A program made the position numbers and the translations under genes. From NCBI RefSeq assembly GCF_918797505.1, contig NC_092799.1:24428382-24492381 (forward strand): DNA of 64,000 nucleotides. Direction: 5' to 3'. The DNA is from Bemisia tabaci. Its lineage: Eukaryota; Arthropoda; Insecta; Hemiptera; Aleyrodidae. Positions 40,001 to 51,765 of this stretch are shown here, in pieces; the stretch's first letter is position 1; each line of letters begins with the position of its first letter. The notes under the pieces are model-generated. The model saw only the letters and a list, made by a program, of their open reading frames with translations, ran no database searches and had not been told where the DNA came from.

Positions 40001-43000
40001 CTTGATGGGTTTGTGCTTCTTTACGATACATTATAGTACGAATGATGGCACCAAGGAACTGATAAAAGCTTTTACTAGAGCTTTGTTTCTGGGGTAAATT
40101 GATTCAAAATCATTGAAAATGCACTGCTACAACAATTTTTCCTTTAGGGGAAATCAGAGCATTATACAATTTTACACCTGATTTTGACTTAAAATTTCAT
40201 TTACTCAAAAATTTCATAATGCACATTCAAGAATTCCACTTAGTTAGCATTGATTAAAAAAAAAAAAGAAAAAACTAAAAAAAAAGGAGTGAATCCAAAG
40301 AAAAAATTACTAACCTTTCACAGCAGCTAGATGTTCAGTGTAAGTCTGAAGAGGTGATAACGAATGCATGTTCCATACATACAGCCTATTGTCGTTGCCA
40401 CCAGAGGCTAGATATTGGTTGTCAGGGGACCACTTCAATCCGCAGACTTCTTGTTTGTGACCAACAAGCCTTCGTTCTTGAACGATTGCTGGTGTTCTGA
40501 TGTCTCTTTGGAAAATAAACCTGTCTCTTGACCCAGAAGACAAAATGTCTCCATTCCAAGCTATTGCACCGACTCGTAAAGAATGACCAACTAATTTATT
40601 AACTTGCTTCGAAACACCTACGTCCCACACTTGCACAGACCCATGATTCGTTCCAACCGCAACAAGATTTCCCTGAAAGTTAAAACAAAAGAATTTTTAT
40701 CATTAGTCATTGCGCTAGAATCAGGAGACATTCTATGAAGCTTCCTTCACTCTAAGTCATTTTCAGCACACACTCATATCTCTTCGGTTCCCGCACCTCT
40801 GATCCAATAATGCGAAATTATAAACCTCCGTTTGCGGTTTCCTGTCATACTTCATTTGTTCTTTGGAAAACTAGTCTACATATGTAATTTTTCCAAGCCT
40901 TTCTTGATTTTTCTTCTCTGTTGGCCGAATATTTAACATGAAGTTCAAGTTATAAAGTTGGCTTGATTTTCTTCGAAAAAAATAAAATAGGAGCAGAAAT
41001 TTTGAAACAACCCACTAGAGATATGTAGTTTCTAACTTTGGCCATCTATACTTAAATGAGACATTCTTCATTCCTGAGGCTTGAGAGAGCAAAATACTTG
41101 GAGCTTCAATCCGAGACATTTGTATTGGAGCTACTTCATTGAACAGAGACCAGGAAACCTATTTATGTAGTCTGTCATTTATTTCCTTGATTCACTTCCT
41201 CTCTCAACATTCTTTCTGACTTTTAGGAATACAATCCAATTGTACACATGAAGTAAAAAAAAAATTAAAAATTATTAGAATTCGGTCTTGATCTTGTTAT
41301 AAGTTGGATAAAGTGCTCCCTTCTGTTAAAATGCTCTGTATTTTTAGATGGATAATTTTGGTACTTTCAATACAAATGAGGAAACTAACCCTTTCGTTCC
41401 ATGAAACAGATGTAACAGTATTTCCATCTGCAGATAAATCACACAGTCTTGTGACTTGGCTTGTACAGGCGGACCACAGATAAACGCAGCTACCTAAACC
41501 TACACTCAAAACATTCTGCGACGACCAATCGACCAAATTCAAATAAAAATCGTCTTGTAAATCAGGAGCATCAAGAACCTGAAAAATGAAAGCAAACAGA
41601 AATTTTACAGTCATTTCTTCACAAGAATAATGAAAAAGAAAAAGCCAAATAATTTATGGAATCTTAGTTAAGCATGAACTAGTAAGGGAGGATCTCATGA
41701 CACCCTTCTGAACCTCAGGTGTTGTCTCCCATGTTGTGTCACACCACCCCTTTCCCTGGGGAGCCAGGATAAGGACTTGGATTTTTACCTTTACATCAGT
41801 TTTGGCTTGCCAAGCCTTCACTTAACGGTGTCAGGCGTAAGTTGGACAGCCAATGAATATTAAAGTGGATATTCTCAGACTTTGTTGATTGATACTGTGG
41901 TGAACAAAATTAGATACCTGTGGAATTCCAAATGAGCGGCAAGAAAAAGAAGAGAGGAAAGTGCACGATATTATGACTTACCTTAAATGGTATCCGTGAT
42001 ATTTTTCTGGTTGCTTTCCTGGGAGATCGAAGGAGTTTTTGGCTTTTGGGTCCTACTGGAGATAACGAAAATGGCGCACAGGCATCTATACTCTGCTCCT
42101 GCTTCACAGAAGGAGAATACTGAAAAAAAGATGATACGCAAAATTAGTTCTATTTCTTGGAATGGCTTGATCCTTTCGAGCCAAGGAAAAAAAAACAATG
42201 GGTGTGAAGTGATAAGGTTACGGTAAATCTGAAAATAAAGTGAAGTAATAATACAATACTGGGGGCTATAGCCCCCCCCCCCCCCAAAGCTTTTCGTGCC
42301 TCTAGCGTTGTGCGTTATTCATATGATTTTATATTATAGAGTAAGATTAGGGACACCTAGGCAAGTTCTAATATTATTAATATGAAACCAATGAACATAA
42401 TCGAAATATGGTTTTGATTGACAAAGGAGAGGAATAATAAGTTAGTAATAGCAGCTTTCATGCAATCCACAGTTTCTTTTTAAGCTGTTTTCCTAAAATT
42501 TTGAAAGCAATCAAGTTCCTTCCCTCTTTCCATCTGGAGAAATATTCACTTCTGCATGACTAGAAATGCTGAAAACTCTTCCTGAATGGTTAAAAAGGTG
42601 GGTAAATTGATAGAATTTGTCATGCAACTCCTGCACATCTGACCAATATACTCTCATTGCTTACAAAAATTCTCTGTTACAACTCAATGATAAGAGATAA
42701 ATTCGTGAAGTCAACATCTAAGCTCACAAGATTTACAAACCATAGTTCCCTTCTGTATGGTATTTCACGTTTTTGCACCTCTTCCCCCCCCCCTCCCAAA
42801 AAAATGGCTTTATACACTGATTTGGCTTTGAGAGAAGCTTCTCTTATCATTTGAAATAGTATGATTTTTATTATGATTGCATCATGTTCACGGATATGTT
42901 CAGAACGAAATTCAAGGAATAAATAAAGAGTATATCTACCTGGAAAAGATTCTTTTGTTTTGGCGATGAAACCAATTTATTTTCATCACTTTGACCACGA

Positions 43001-44913
43001 ACTCTATCAATTTCTGCACCTAGAAGCTCATTGCGAAGGAGACAAGAGTAAGCCAAATCCTCCCGGTTCAATTCTGAGTTGGTTGAGTCTCTAGCTTTCT
43101 TTCCTGAGGCACTATTACTCTTTTTCTTCTGAAAATTGATTGAAATGTGATTAACTGAAGTCTAAATAAAATACAATGCATATTTGGAAATTGTTCTGGA
43201 AAATTCGCTTGGTACAATTCAATTCTAATTAGCCATGGGGAAAAAAACTTAAATGCAGAAAAGGGAAATTTTGCTGGAGAGCAGTTTTTGATCAAAATCA
43301 GCATTTGGATTTGCAACAGAAACCAATTTCTTGTACCCCTTGGAATGCGTTTCGAACAATTTATTTAATTTTTCACCCTACAGAGGGTGTAAAATTACGC
43401 TGTAATCTAACAACTGTGATCTGAACATGGCAGATTGAAAATTTTAATAGCTTTCTTTCAAGACTACTTTTTGAGCTACAGACCTCAAACTGAAGATTTT
43501 CATGACGGCGGGCCTTTTGTGATTTATTGGTGGGCCTTTAATATCTAACGATGTTTGAGGAGCTCTCCTCTACGCTCATTATACTCAATTTTTATTTTTT
43601 TCTTTGCACTGTATCCTTTACATAGTCACAATTAGCATATCATCTCTTGATCCAAAGAGAATGTTTTAGTTAGTGTTAGGGAACTGATGATACAAAAAAG
43701 CACAGATAAATTAACTTAAGGTGGGCAAAAAAATTGAAAACTTACTGGTATCATTGCAAAGCGAGTTTGCCAATTATTATTAAGTCTTGACGGAATGAAA
43801 CGATCAGCATACACGGGTGTATTCGTTCCTTTGACAGGTGTAGATGGTGACCTCTGAAAATAAAAGAGAAAAATGTGCTTTTGTTAACAAAAAAAGACCA
43901 GAAATTTGCTCTCTTTGATCAAGACTAAGAGAAGAAATGTATCCAAAATAATTTGAGTCCACTGTAAATGATCTCTCTTTCCCTTTGGACAGCTTCATCA
44001 TACCTGTTTCACACATTGCCGTTCAACATTTTCATTATTAGATAATAAAATGAGAATCCCCAACCTTAGAAAACTGAAACTTTTCTTGCTAATTTCTTCA
44101 TCCGTACGTTGTTTCTGAGCATCCAGCAGTGATAGTGGGACTGAGTTCTTTGATTTAATGTTCTTAAATATCTGATCCTATCCCGACACACTCACAAAAA
44201 ATAGGACAATGTTTGGTGGACAGTTGAAAATTTCAAAAACAGGATAAAAAAATATTTTCTCCTTAAGTATGCACGCACTTGTTGGAAAGTTACCATTAAT
44301 TAGTGGTACATTAAACCTTGTTCTACTGCTGTTGTCTCCTGTCTTACAACTTTTGATACACAGCACCAAAAATGGTGTCCGTAGAAAAAGTAAAATGTTT
44401 CTTTCCATTCAATAAAGCTGTGAAAATAAATTTTCATGTGATCGGCTATATAAATATAAGAAACAATATTTTACTTCCTGGACTTAGGTGGCAAAATCGT
44501 TTGTCTATGTTGTTTTTATGAAAGATAGAGAAAAAAAGAAATACTGAAATGTTCACACTTACAAAAATAGCTTGCAGATTTTTGAAAGGCGAAGATTCCT
44601 CAAATTCATCTTGAGAATCATAATTTTGAGGCGTTCTCTGTCCATTGTTCACACAATTTTCTTCCATTGCCTCTTCGTCATCCACAATGGGGCCCACCAT
44701 GGGACATTCTTCCATTTTTTCTTCAGTCTTCATACCGTCAGCAAAAACTGACTTTTTCTTTTCTTCATCATTGTCATCAATGATCATTTGGTTTTCATTA
44801 GTTTTGCCGAGGATTTTAGCTTCGGCAGATTTCATTGCTAGGGCGAAACATTGCTGCTTCCTCAACCTTTGAGCGTATAATGGGTTCATCCCATTGTCCA
44901 AATCAATCTCCAT
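37006..44913 (-). CDS. fzr: Fizzy-related / Cdh1, APC/C co-activator, nine coding exons
   Basis: Exons 44563-44931 (coding from 44913), 43746-43853, 42940-43128, 41982-42119, 41390-41578, 40315-40672, 38916-39079, 38167-38364 and 37006-37047 join in frame to about 578 residues. Cdh1 brings D-box and KEN-box substrates to the anaphase-promoting complex in late mitosis and G1 and drives endocycles. Visible: the C-box DRFIPSR (about 134-140), conserved RSPRKATRKISRIPFK, a WD40 propeller (about 270-560) with DWSSQNVLSVGLG, SGSRDRFIFQRDIRTP and LTGHSYRVLYLAMSPDGEAI, and a C-terminal Ile-Arg tail. Ser-Pro sites (RSPSTP, SSPKQ, LSPVG, RSPRK) fit CDK inhibition. The N-terminal exon adds an acidic insert, making it about 100 residues longer than Drosophila Fzr. 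Confidence 0.95.
37281..37882. mobile_element. Long-TIR element, GGGCCTGTTGCAAAC family, copy 2 (last fzr intron)
   Basis: Same ends as 27017-27669 (GCCTGTTGCAAACTTTTGCT in inverted orientation) and matching flanking segments, with a different and slightly shorter centre. It lies between fzr exons 9 and 10. Confidence 0.8.
37981..37997. repeat. Poly-G tract
   Basis: A run of about 16 G bases in the last fzr intron. Comparable G or C runs occur at 20159, 42271, 53106 and 58588. Confidence 0.8.
38167..38364 (-). CDS. fzr: fzr exon 9, last WD40 blades
   Basis: 66 codons: VSTHGYSQNQILVWKYPSLT, GHSYRVLYLAMSPDGEAIVT, GDETLRFWNVFSK and QSTR. Donor GTAAGC. Reading through the donor adds about 11 codons to a stop and would lack the Ile-Arg tail. 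Confidence 0.95.
38916..39079 (-). CDS. fzr: fzr exon 8, WD40 blades
   Basis: Completes Ala, then IAWSPHHHGLLASGGGTADR, FWNTLTGQPMQFVDTGSQVC and LAWSKHSSEL. Donor GTAAGC, phase 0. Confidence 0.95.
39342..39783. mobile_element. Long hairpin element in an fzr intron
   Basis: Arms of about 190 bp are inverted copies: GTCAGTTGCGCTGGTCATGG at the left pairs near 39765-39783, and AATAATAAGATCCGTCCAAA pairs near 39700-39716. The loop contains GGAAGAAACC-type inner pairing. Target duplication not resolved. Confidence 0.75.
40315..40672 (-). CDS. fzr: fzr exon 7, WD40 blades
   Basis: Begins GNLVAVGTNHGSVQVWDVG and contains GHSLRVGAIAW, SSGSRDRFIFQRDIRTP, GHKQEVCGLKWSPDNQYLAS and YTEHLAAVK. Ends one base into an Ala codon before GTTAGT. 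Confidence 0.95.
40830..41055. mobile_element. ATCGATGGCC-family MITE, copy 3 (fzr intron, left end degraded)
   Basis: Contains CTCCGTTTGCGGTTTCCTGT, TTGATTTTTCTTCTCTGTTG and AAAAATAAAATAGGAGCAGA, and ends ACTTTGGCCATCTATA. The left terminus is eroded. Confidence 0.65.
41390..41578 (-). CDS. fzr: fzr exon 6, start of WD40 propeller
   Basis: 63 codons: VLDAPDLQDDFYLNLVDWSS then VYLWSACTSQVTRLCDLS and VTSVSWNER. First propeller blade. Donor GTTAGT is weaker than the others. Confidence 0.94.
41982..42119 (-). CDS. fzr: fzr exon 5
   Basis: 46 codons: YSPSVKQEQ, FSLSPVGPKSQKLLRSP and KATRKISRIPFK, the conserved linker before the propeller with CDK-type Ser-Pro sites. Phase 0 at both ends. Confidence 0.93.
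42940..43128 (-). CDS. fzr: fzr exon 4
   Basis: 63 codons with REDLAYSCLLRNELLGAEID, a strongly conserved Fzr segment, and SSPKQKNLFQ. Borders TTTTCAG and GTAGAT, phase 0. Confidence 0.93.
43746..43853 (-). CDS. fzr: fzr exon 3 with C-box
   Basis: 36 codons, too short for a standard ORF listing. Encodes RSPSTPVKGTNTPVYADRFI with C-box DRFIPSR, then NNNWQTRFAMIP, matching insect Fzr. Borders CAG acceptor and GTAAG donor, phase 0. The C-box contacts the APC/C. Confidence 0.92.
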
Positions 44914-44931
44914 CTCAATTGAATTTGGAAT
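44563..44931 (-). CDS. fzr: fzr exon 2 (first coding exon), acidic N-terminus
   Basis: 123 codons open from a TTTCAG acceptor to donor GTAAGTGTG, both phase 0. Candidate starts are ATG 44911-44913 (MEIDLDNG) and ATG 44887-44889 (MNPLYAQRLRKQQ). The second resembles the conserved Fzr N-terminus pattern M-x-P-x-Y-x-x-R-(I/L), which is why I assign this exon to fzr. The rest is rich in Asp and Glu (IDDNDEEKKK, PIVDDEEAMEE) and ends SSPFKNLQAIF. An alternative is a separate short gene, which is less likely given the in-phase splice sites. Confidence 0.7.
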
Positions 44932-45267
44932 CTGAAACATAAATAGGAAATAAAATAGGTATCCTCAAGAATAATTTTTCATGACTTCACTAGTTAATCA
45001 ACAATGATTTGAACTGGACAAGAAAGAATTAATTTTCCATAGCCAAACAAAAACAGCTATATTACAGGAGGAAAAATGATTTTCAAAAAATAATAAGAAA
45101 GTTCAACTCAACTCAGTCGATTTTGTTTACACTGCTGACACTGCCATTGATTACTGCCATGAAGGTGATAAGTTCTGAAGTATCTATAAGTATCATCTGT
45201 TTGATAGCATGCTGATCAGATTCAAGTGATAAGAGAGAAAGAGAAAGATTGTGTCTTAATTACCCCA

Positions 45268-45480
45268 CGGAAGGCTGACCCCTGGTGGTAGAGGTTATAG
45301 GGCTGGCCATATGATTAGGAGGTCCAGAGTTCCATTCCTGGCCAGGTGACCCAATTTTGATGGTTTGACACAAGGGTCACATCAGGGGTCCAGAGAGTTT
45401 TAAGCTTTGACGTGAAATGCCCATTATATGAATGGGCTGAGTCAAAGAACATGCTTAACAGTTTCTTCGTGAAAAAAGCC
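45268..45480 (+). mobile_element. tRNA-derived SINE, copy 2
   Basis: GGTGGTAGAGGTTATAGGGC (A-box region) and AGAGTTCCATTCC (B-box) head, then AATTTTGATGGTTT shared with copy 1 at 32485. The B-box has a C in place of the usual G, so it is probably inactive. Confidence 0.65.
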
Positions 45481-46399
45481 AGTGCACTGGAGGATTTAGT
45501 CCACATTAAGTATACACCGGACACTTTTTTTTTAACAAAGACCGAAGCGTTTAACAGTTTTCTTCACAAAAACTGATATGCGAAAGAATTTTGAATTTTT
45601 TCCTCTGAAATTAAATGCGCTAAGTATATGACTTTTGCTTTTTTTACTAAAAAATTCTTGTCCTCGACTGCTTTTACAAAAAAGCAGTAGAGAACGCTCC
45701 CCAGCTCCAGCATTTTCCAGACCCCTCTTTCACATGAAGCTGGGTATGAAGGAATCAGGGGATTAAGTGCAGTATGTGCCCCTGAGGGTCATCTAAAAAA
45801 CGGGGGAAAAAAAATAATAATAATAGATCTTCTGTGCAGCCCTCTTAATTTTCTGAGAGAAAAATAAGAAAAGTTGATCAGTAGACTCTGTTTTAGATGG
45901 GATTGCTTTATTCAGCTGCTTATGAAAATTACGGTGTTCAGAGCAGATGAAAAAAGTAAACTTAGCTGAGACTGGATCTACTGGAAAAGGGATGATTACT
46001 TAAAAATTACACAAGGACTGAAAGACAAAATACTACAGGACTTCGTGATGTGTTACACTACTTAAATATTGATTAAAATACCTAGTCCAGAAAAAGAGGT
46101 AAGACTAGAACCTAAAATCAACATGCTTTAAAGAGTTTTGATTTTGTATTTGGAGTAAGAGTAACAGACCATATCGTAGCCAAAATATCTTCTAATTTAA
46201 AAACGGTCCTTGATCGTTGCTTTAATAATGAATACGTCTAGATTGATGGTAAGGACAAAAATCAAGATTTTGCATTTTTCAACAGGAGATGATCTCATCA
46301 TTTAACCTTAAATATAATAGTAAAAGCACATCCAATAACTCAAGTACTCCTTTTTACTAGACCAGTTGCTTTTACCTACTATGACAGTGAATAAAAAAA

Positions 46400-46438
46400 T
46401 CCTGAGAGAGAGAGGGGGAGAGAAAGAGAGAGAGAGAA
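46400..46438. repeat. GA-rich simple repeat
   Basis: Alternating GA interrupted by short G runs in the first fzr intron. Confidence 0.8.
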
Positions 46439-48610
46439 ATTTGTTTTTTCTTTTCTTTGGATAAAACACTAAAACTTGGTATGAAATAAGATTTAATTAC
46501 TTCGCTCAGAAACTGTGCTAAAATCATAGAATACAGTTTTGAACTAGGACTTGCACAACAAAATGTGGACAATGAACTATGAAGTATAATGAAACAGATA
46601 ATGCTCAGATGGATGAACATGAGAGGTCAGTAACCTCCATAGGACATCAATACAGCACTTTTTTTGACAGAAGTTGAAACTTTGTTCAAATCTCCTCCTG
46701 CCACAAAGAAGTCAAGAGAATGTGTTGCACCAAAATTTTAAAAAAATCAGAGAGCTCTCCTCTACTCATTTACCACTTGGTGAAAAAAAATTAAAATAAA
46801 AATGAAGAATACTTAAGTACCTAAGTGAAAGAATAAGAAAAAAATTTAAAAAAGAAGGAAAAATAATAATAAAAATAAGCCTTCTGATCATCATCAGAGA
46901 AGTGAGCTGTCATCTGCTGATAGACTTCTGAGGATCAACGATTGTTTTTTCAAAAGTAACTGACTTGAGAGTAAATCTTAATTGTCATAAAAAGTGAACA
47001 AAAGCTCGAAAGACAAATTCCTCACGGACACAACTCACTGATGAACAAAAACATCTCTATTACTTGCGGTTTCAATTATCTCCAATATAAAAATTGAGAA
47101 CTAGACACCAAACTGTACATGTTTCCTTGCTTAAAGAGATACTGAGGTAATGTTTTCATTATTGGTATAAACTAGGTAATAATTCCTTGCTGAATATCTG
47201 AACCTCACTAAAAAGAGGCAAACTATTTTGCTGCAATCCTACCTCATAACTTTAAATGCATTAATGCTGAATAATCTTTGCTTAAAATTTAATTTGGGCA
47301 ATGGCTATATTTTGAATAAATTTTCTTCTCTCGCGGAAAATTTTATTTGGTAGGAGTCATGCAAAATAATACCAACTTAGCGACAGAAAGAAGGCCTTCC
47401 TTAATTAAGACACACAATAATCCGAAAAACTCCTCAGACTTCAGGGATACTTTACTCCATGTCATTTATGAAAAATGAAAAATAAGTACTTGGCTACAGA
47501 AAAATAATATCTTTTGTAGTTGAGGCTAATTCTTTTCAAAAACATTTTTCATAGATGCCTAATAACTTTCACCGTGTAACCATGAATGAAAAATCTACTT
47601 AGAGGGTCTAAGATCATAGTTGCAGTCCTTTCCTTGAAATTTACAGTGCATTTACATTTAAGTGCGTGTGGAGCTCATGTATCTATCGTATGTTGAGACA
47701 AAAGTCAATCTCTGATTAGCTCTGAGTTAGTATCACTCAACAGGTGAACACATAAAGTCAGATAGTACCAATGATGAGTGATGACATGAACAATACTTCG
47801 ACGTTTGTCACAACATACAATACGCAAGCTCTAGCATAGTGATCATAGGTAAAATTTTAACACTTGAGAAAATGATAAAGGATCATCTCAAGTAATACGA
47901 AATGGATAAAACCCCCTATATTTTAGTGTTGACTTAATGGCAACTAAACAGAATAAAATGTATAAGGAAGATTGACAATCTAGCAACAACATGATGGCTG
48001 CCAGCACGTATGCTGGTAGACTCTTGCAAATTGTGAAGATCTACCGCAGCAAGATTACCATGCTTCCGTTTCGCATTATCAGAAGTGATTATTGAATAGA
48101 ATGAATTAGGTCCCGGCCAAAAATGGAGAGAAGGGCAAATCAGAGGTCTTAAGTAATCGTCTCTATCAATCAGTGCAGCTTGAGGCTACTTTTCCCAAGT
48201 CAATACAATTTATCTCATGGTGAAAGTTCATTACAATTCAAGCGCTTATACGTCCCCATACTTTAAAATAGTAATGGATGCTCCTGTTAGGGTGGTTATT
48301 ACTTCTGGCTAACTCACCCCTACCTGGGAGGTATGTCGAATACAAATAAGGAGAACGGGTGGAGTTGACTGGGAATATGGTGAGTGGTATAAAGGTGATA
48401 GAAAATTAAGAGGACTATGGCAAATACTACGCGAACATACTAAGTATCTTTTGGCCCATTGTTAAAGATATAATAGCCAAAATTGGCATTCTAAATAGGT
48501 TTGATGCCTCGCAGAAAAATATTCTTGTCTAGCTGTTCATACTTAACCTAGAAATCCTACCAAAACAGATAAGCGTAAATCAAGATGAAAATTGACGGTG
48601 GTGTACTTAC

Positions 48611-48950
48611 CAGCAGGAAGAAAAGTAATCCAAAATGTACGATTAAGAAAACACACACATTAGTTCGCTCTAAGTCAATTGAGGGGTAACTTTATTCACA
48701 AATTTAACACACATATGAAAAAAGTAGGATGTGGATGGCGACGAAATCCGAAGGTGTGAAATCGGGACAACCGAGTCACTTCACTGACCAAGAGTTCCAC
48801 TATCACTCCGCACAGTAATGTACAACTAAAATTGTAAGTTTTTCCCGAATTATTAGAAAAGAAAATATAATTGATGCACTCGGATATATACAACTAGGAC
48901 GAGTGAAAATGAACTAAACAACGGTTATGAACTGGTTCCGTGTGCAAGGC
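48611..48950 (-). other. fzr: Probable 5' untranslated exon of fzr
   Basis: A good donor (CTGCTG, then GTAAGTACAC) lies at 48601-48610 on the minus strand, and the sequence upstream has only very short upstream ORFs. It lies in the right place and strand to be the non-coding first exon of fzr. The right edge (transcription start) is a guess. Confidence 0.45.
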
Positions 48951-49090
48951 GAAGGCAGGGACGATGCTCTCATGTTTTCAAAATGGCGGATAAAGGGGGG
49001 CTTCATGTCTCGTTCCAGCGCGACGTCACCAAATGCAATCACGGCCTTTGCAGGAGGGAGGGGGGTGTCTTTTCGAGTCGTATTAAATTA
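48951..49090 (-). promoter_or_regulatory. Probable fzr promoter with YY1-like site
   Basis: The plus strand reads AAAATGGCGG at 48980-48989, the core YY1/Pho consensus, often found close to transcription starts. Local GC rises around 49015-49070. Start site not determined. Confidence 0.4.
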
Positions 49091-49948
49091 ATAAGTAATT
49101 ACTTTGCGGTAAGTGATTTATTTTTTCAATCTATATGTTAAAATGAATATCAGCTGTATGATTTTTAACTGAGCTCACACACTAGCAGCGTTCTACACAA
49201 CAATGCAGGAATCGGCGAGTGTCAGTGAGGTGAACTGCGACGAGACCAAGAAAGGGAGCGACCTTTGTGCTGAGCATTGACCTTTGAACGCAGTATGCAC
49301 TACAGCAGAGCTCTTGAACTTGCATCAGCTGCATCAAGGATTCCATCGCTTCTTTCTCTGTTTATAATGTATGTGACTACTATAGTTACTACCGACGCTT
49401 AAAATGCAAAAGTTAATTCTCAGACGATGAAACTGAAGAGATACATTACCTTTATTTGCGACGTTGAAGGTTTCCGTCGCAAATAATGTTAATAAAAAAA
49501 AAACTATGTATTGTTATTTCTGGAGTGATTCGTAATTTACCTGCTCTATTCGGTAACTCTCAGCGAGTTGGCTCTTTTTTCTTTTCTTTTCTTTTTTTTT
49601 TTTTAAAAAAAAGGTAAAGAACAAAAATAAATACTAAAAGTAATGCGTCAATGGAAATTTTGGAACAGTGAAAATCGAGATGAGTGTGTTTTTGAGGATC
49701 CACCGACGTGTAGGTGCACGTGGTTGATGACCTGCGACTAGGTGTCTTGATTTACCGTTAAAGAATTCCATGAGTTTTCTCCACTTCCGTTTTCCTCTTT
49801 CTCTCCCTTCCTCCCCTCTCCCCATCTCTTTGTCTCTTTTTTTTTCTTTTTTTTATTGATCTACTGCGAGGTAACCCAGCGAAATCAAAAAATATATTTT
49901 ACTGCAACTAATTGCATTGCGATGCCGTGAAACTGCTGAAACGCGAAA
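49091..49948. other. Intergenic, no gene seen
   Basis: Short ORFs only. CT-rich low-complexity stretches at 49570-49605 and 49790-49855. Confidence 0.4.
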
Positions 49949-50091
49949 TGGACTACATTTTGCAATTAGGAACTATATGTTTCGGCCCGGTTTAAAAACA
50001 ACGTATGTGCCATTAGTTTCCCTATGCACATACCTAAGTGTTTATTCAGGTGAGCCAGAATTTATAAGTCCGAATTACAAAATGCAGTCCA
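49949..50091. mobile_element. 143-bp MITE, GGACTACATTTTGCAATT family, copy 1
   Basis: TGGACTACATTTTGCAATTA at the left pairs with the inverse of the right end (TTACAAAATGCAGTCCA); central CGTATGTGCCATTAGTTTCC. Other copies are at 61308, 61763 and 63150. Confidence 0.75.
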
Positions 50092-50235
50092 ATTTTGGTT
50101 TGCGCAACGCTGCAACCTTTCTTCATAATGTATCTATGTACTTAAATGAAAAATTACTCAACGTCGTACCGTCAAGTTTTCTTGATTTTTCTTCTCTTCA
50201 AAAATAATCTTCTGTGAAAATTTCAAGTTTAAGTG

Positions 50236-50452
50236 TTGCACGGGAAAAAATGGATCGCTGATTTAACAATTAAATTGTTAAAACATATGTCCGTCATGTT
50301 TCAAATGTACATTTTACAATAGTAGAAAACTAATTTAATCACGGGGCTGAAAAAAAAGCATCTTTTTTGTATTGTAAAATCTACATTGAAACATGTCGGA
50401 CGCTTTTTTTAACCACAAAATTTTTTAATCAGCAATTTAATTTTTTCCCTTT
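50236..50452. mobile_element. Hairpin element, CACGGAAAAAATTAAAT family, copy 2
   Basis: GCACGGGAAAAAATGGATCG at the left, AATCAGCAATTTAATTTTTT at the right, with inner ATTGTAAAATCTACATTGAA. Matches 9663-9896. Confidence 0.7.
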
Positions 50453-50689
50453 TGTTCATCGGCGGCCTATTACAATTTGTAAAAATGCAGGGAGCAGGTC
50501 TGGTCTCTCGTCGCGTCAGGGCGAAGAAAATCTAGTAGTAATCACATTTTGGAATTCTATTGACCTGTCTTCAGCCTCTACAGAATACATCCAGAGAATT
50601 GCAAACCATTATACGATCTTTTTTTGATGTGTGTGTTACGATCACCTTGGATCCTCGCGGGAAATCCCGCCATTTGCGTTGCGCCGCAC

Positions 50690-50790
50690 GTGACACGATG
50701 ATGGCCCGCGGTCAAAACGCCTTCACTATCGTGCATATGCAACACGGACATCCATGGAGCTCGAATAGTTGCATCCAGGAGTTAAATTGA
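50690..50790. repeat. Single unit related to the 130-bp tandem repeat
   Basis: GTGCATATGCAACACGGACA and CGAATAGTTGCATCCAGG are reverse-complement relatives of the 490-905 array. Confidence 0.6.
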
Positions 50791-51236
50791 AAGTTCGTCG
50801 CACTCTGTAGTCTGTACTAACTAAAAGCGCTTTGCTTGTTTACCTTGCACCGTAACTTAATTCCAGCGTTGCCTATTGCGCCGATGAAGTAAACTATCCC
50901 TAGTTTTTATCGCGTTGTTGTCAATTTGCCGAAAAATGGTTTGATTTTTTAAATATAAAACAACGTTGCCGTCCTGACTTACGGGCTACGGCCCTTACCT
51001 TCTCTGACCTGAGATTAACGAATGCCGGAAAATCGTTCCATTGTCACATTAGGAAAAATCGCGCATCTCAACATATTTGTATTTATTTGTATTTTTCGCT
51101 GAATCGTCGCAAAAAAGTCCTGTCAGAAATGTAAATCAACTTACGGTTAATTCAGAGCTCGGTGCGGCGGGACCAAAATATCTTGTAGAAAATGTGTCTT
51201 ACTTTACTGATTGATTCAGGATGATCGAATCGGAGT

Positions 51237-51511
51237 CTGCTGTGCTAAGGGAAAACGCCGTGCAAACCCTTAGGCGTTGCCAAATTTCCTCCGATAAAAC
51301 GCAAATTTCTAAGTAAACTTAAGAAAATTTTTTTTCAATTTTTCGGCTAATTTTTGTATAATGTAATTTTGTATAATGTTTGTAATTTCACGTAAAGCTT
51401 CTGAAAATTTCAAATAAAAATATTCATAACTTCCCTCGAAAATGAACATTTTATCGAAAGAAATTAGGCAGCTCTTGAATGCTCATACAGCATTCTTCGT
51501 TAGCACAGCAG
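51237..51511. mobile_element. CTGCCGTGCTAAG-family MITE, diverged copy
   Basis: CTGCTGTGCTAAGGGAAAAC and TTCGTTAGCACAGCAG ends with inner GGCGTTGCCAAATTTCC. No clean target duplication. Confidence 0.65.
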
Positions 51512-51765
51512 CAGTGGACCAAGATCTTAAAAAATGAAATCAATGATGAAGTATTTAAAGGGAGCCGACCTAAAGCTTTCGTATAGAATCCTAGGTAAGG
51601 CGTTGACAAAAATCAAGACTTATTTCTTCTCAAGTTTATCTTTATCTATGTATTTGTGTTTTCAAACCATCCTCAGAAACACATAAACTTAAATTTTGTA
51701 AAGTCAAACCAGAGGAATCCCTTCCTTGAAAATAGGATCGGTCGAAAACGTGAACCACTTATTCA

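Larger units (their letters stand above)
44932..48610 (-). other. First fzr intron
   Basis: No coding exon seen in 3.7 kb. Contains a SINE at 45268-45480 and a GA-rich simple repeat at 46400-46438. Confidence 0.5.

Noticed and set aside
48696..48893. 65-codon minus ORF in the presumed fzr first exon
   Set aside because: No conserved sequence and it ends well before the donor; better read as untranslated leader.
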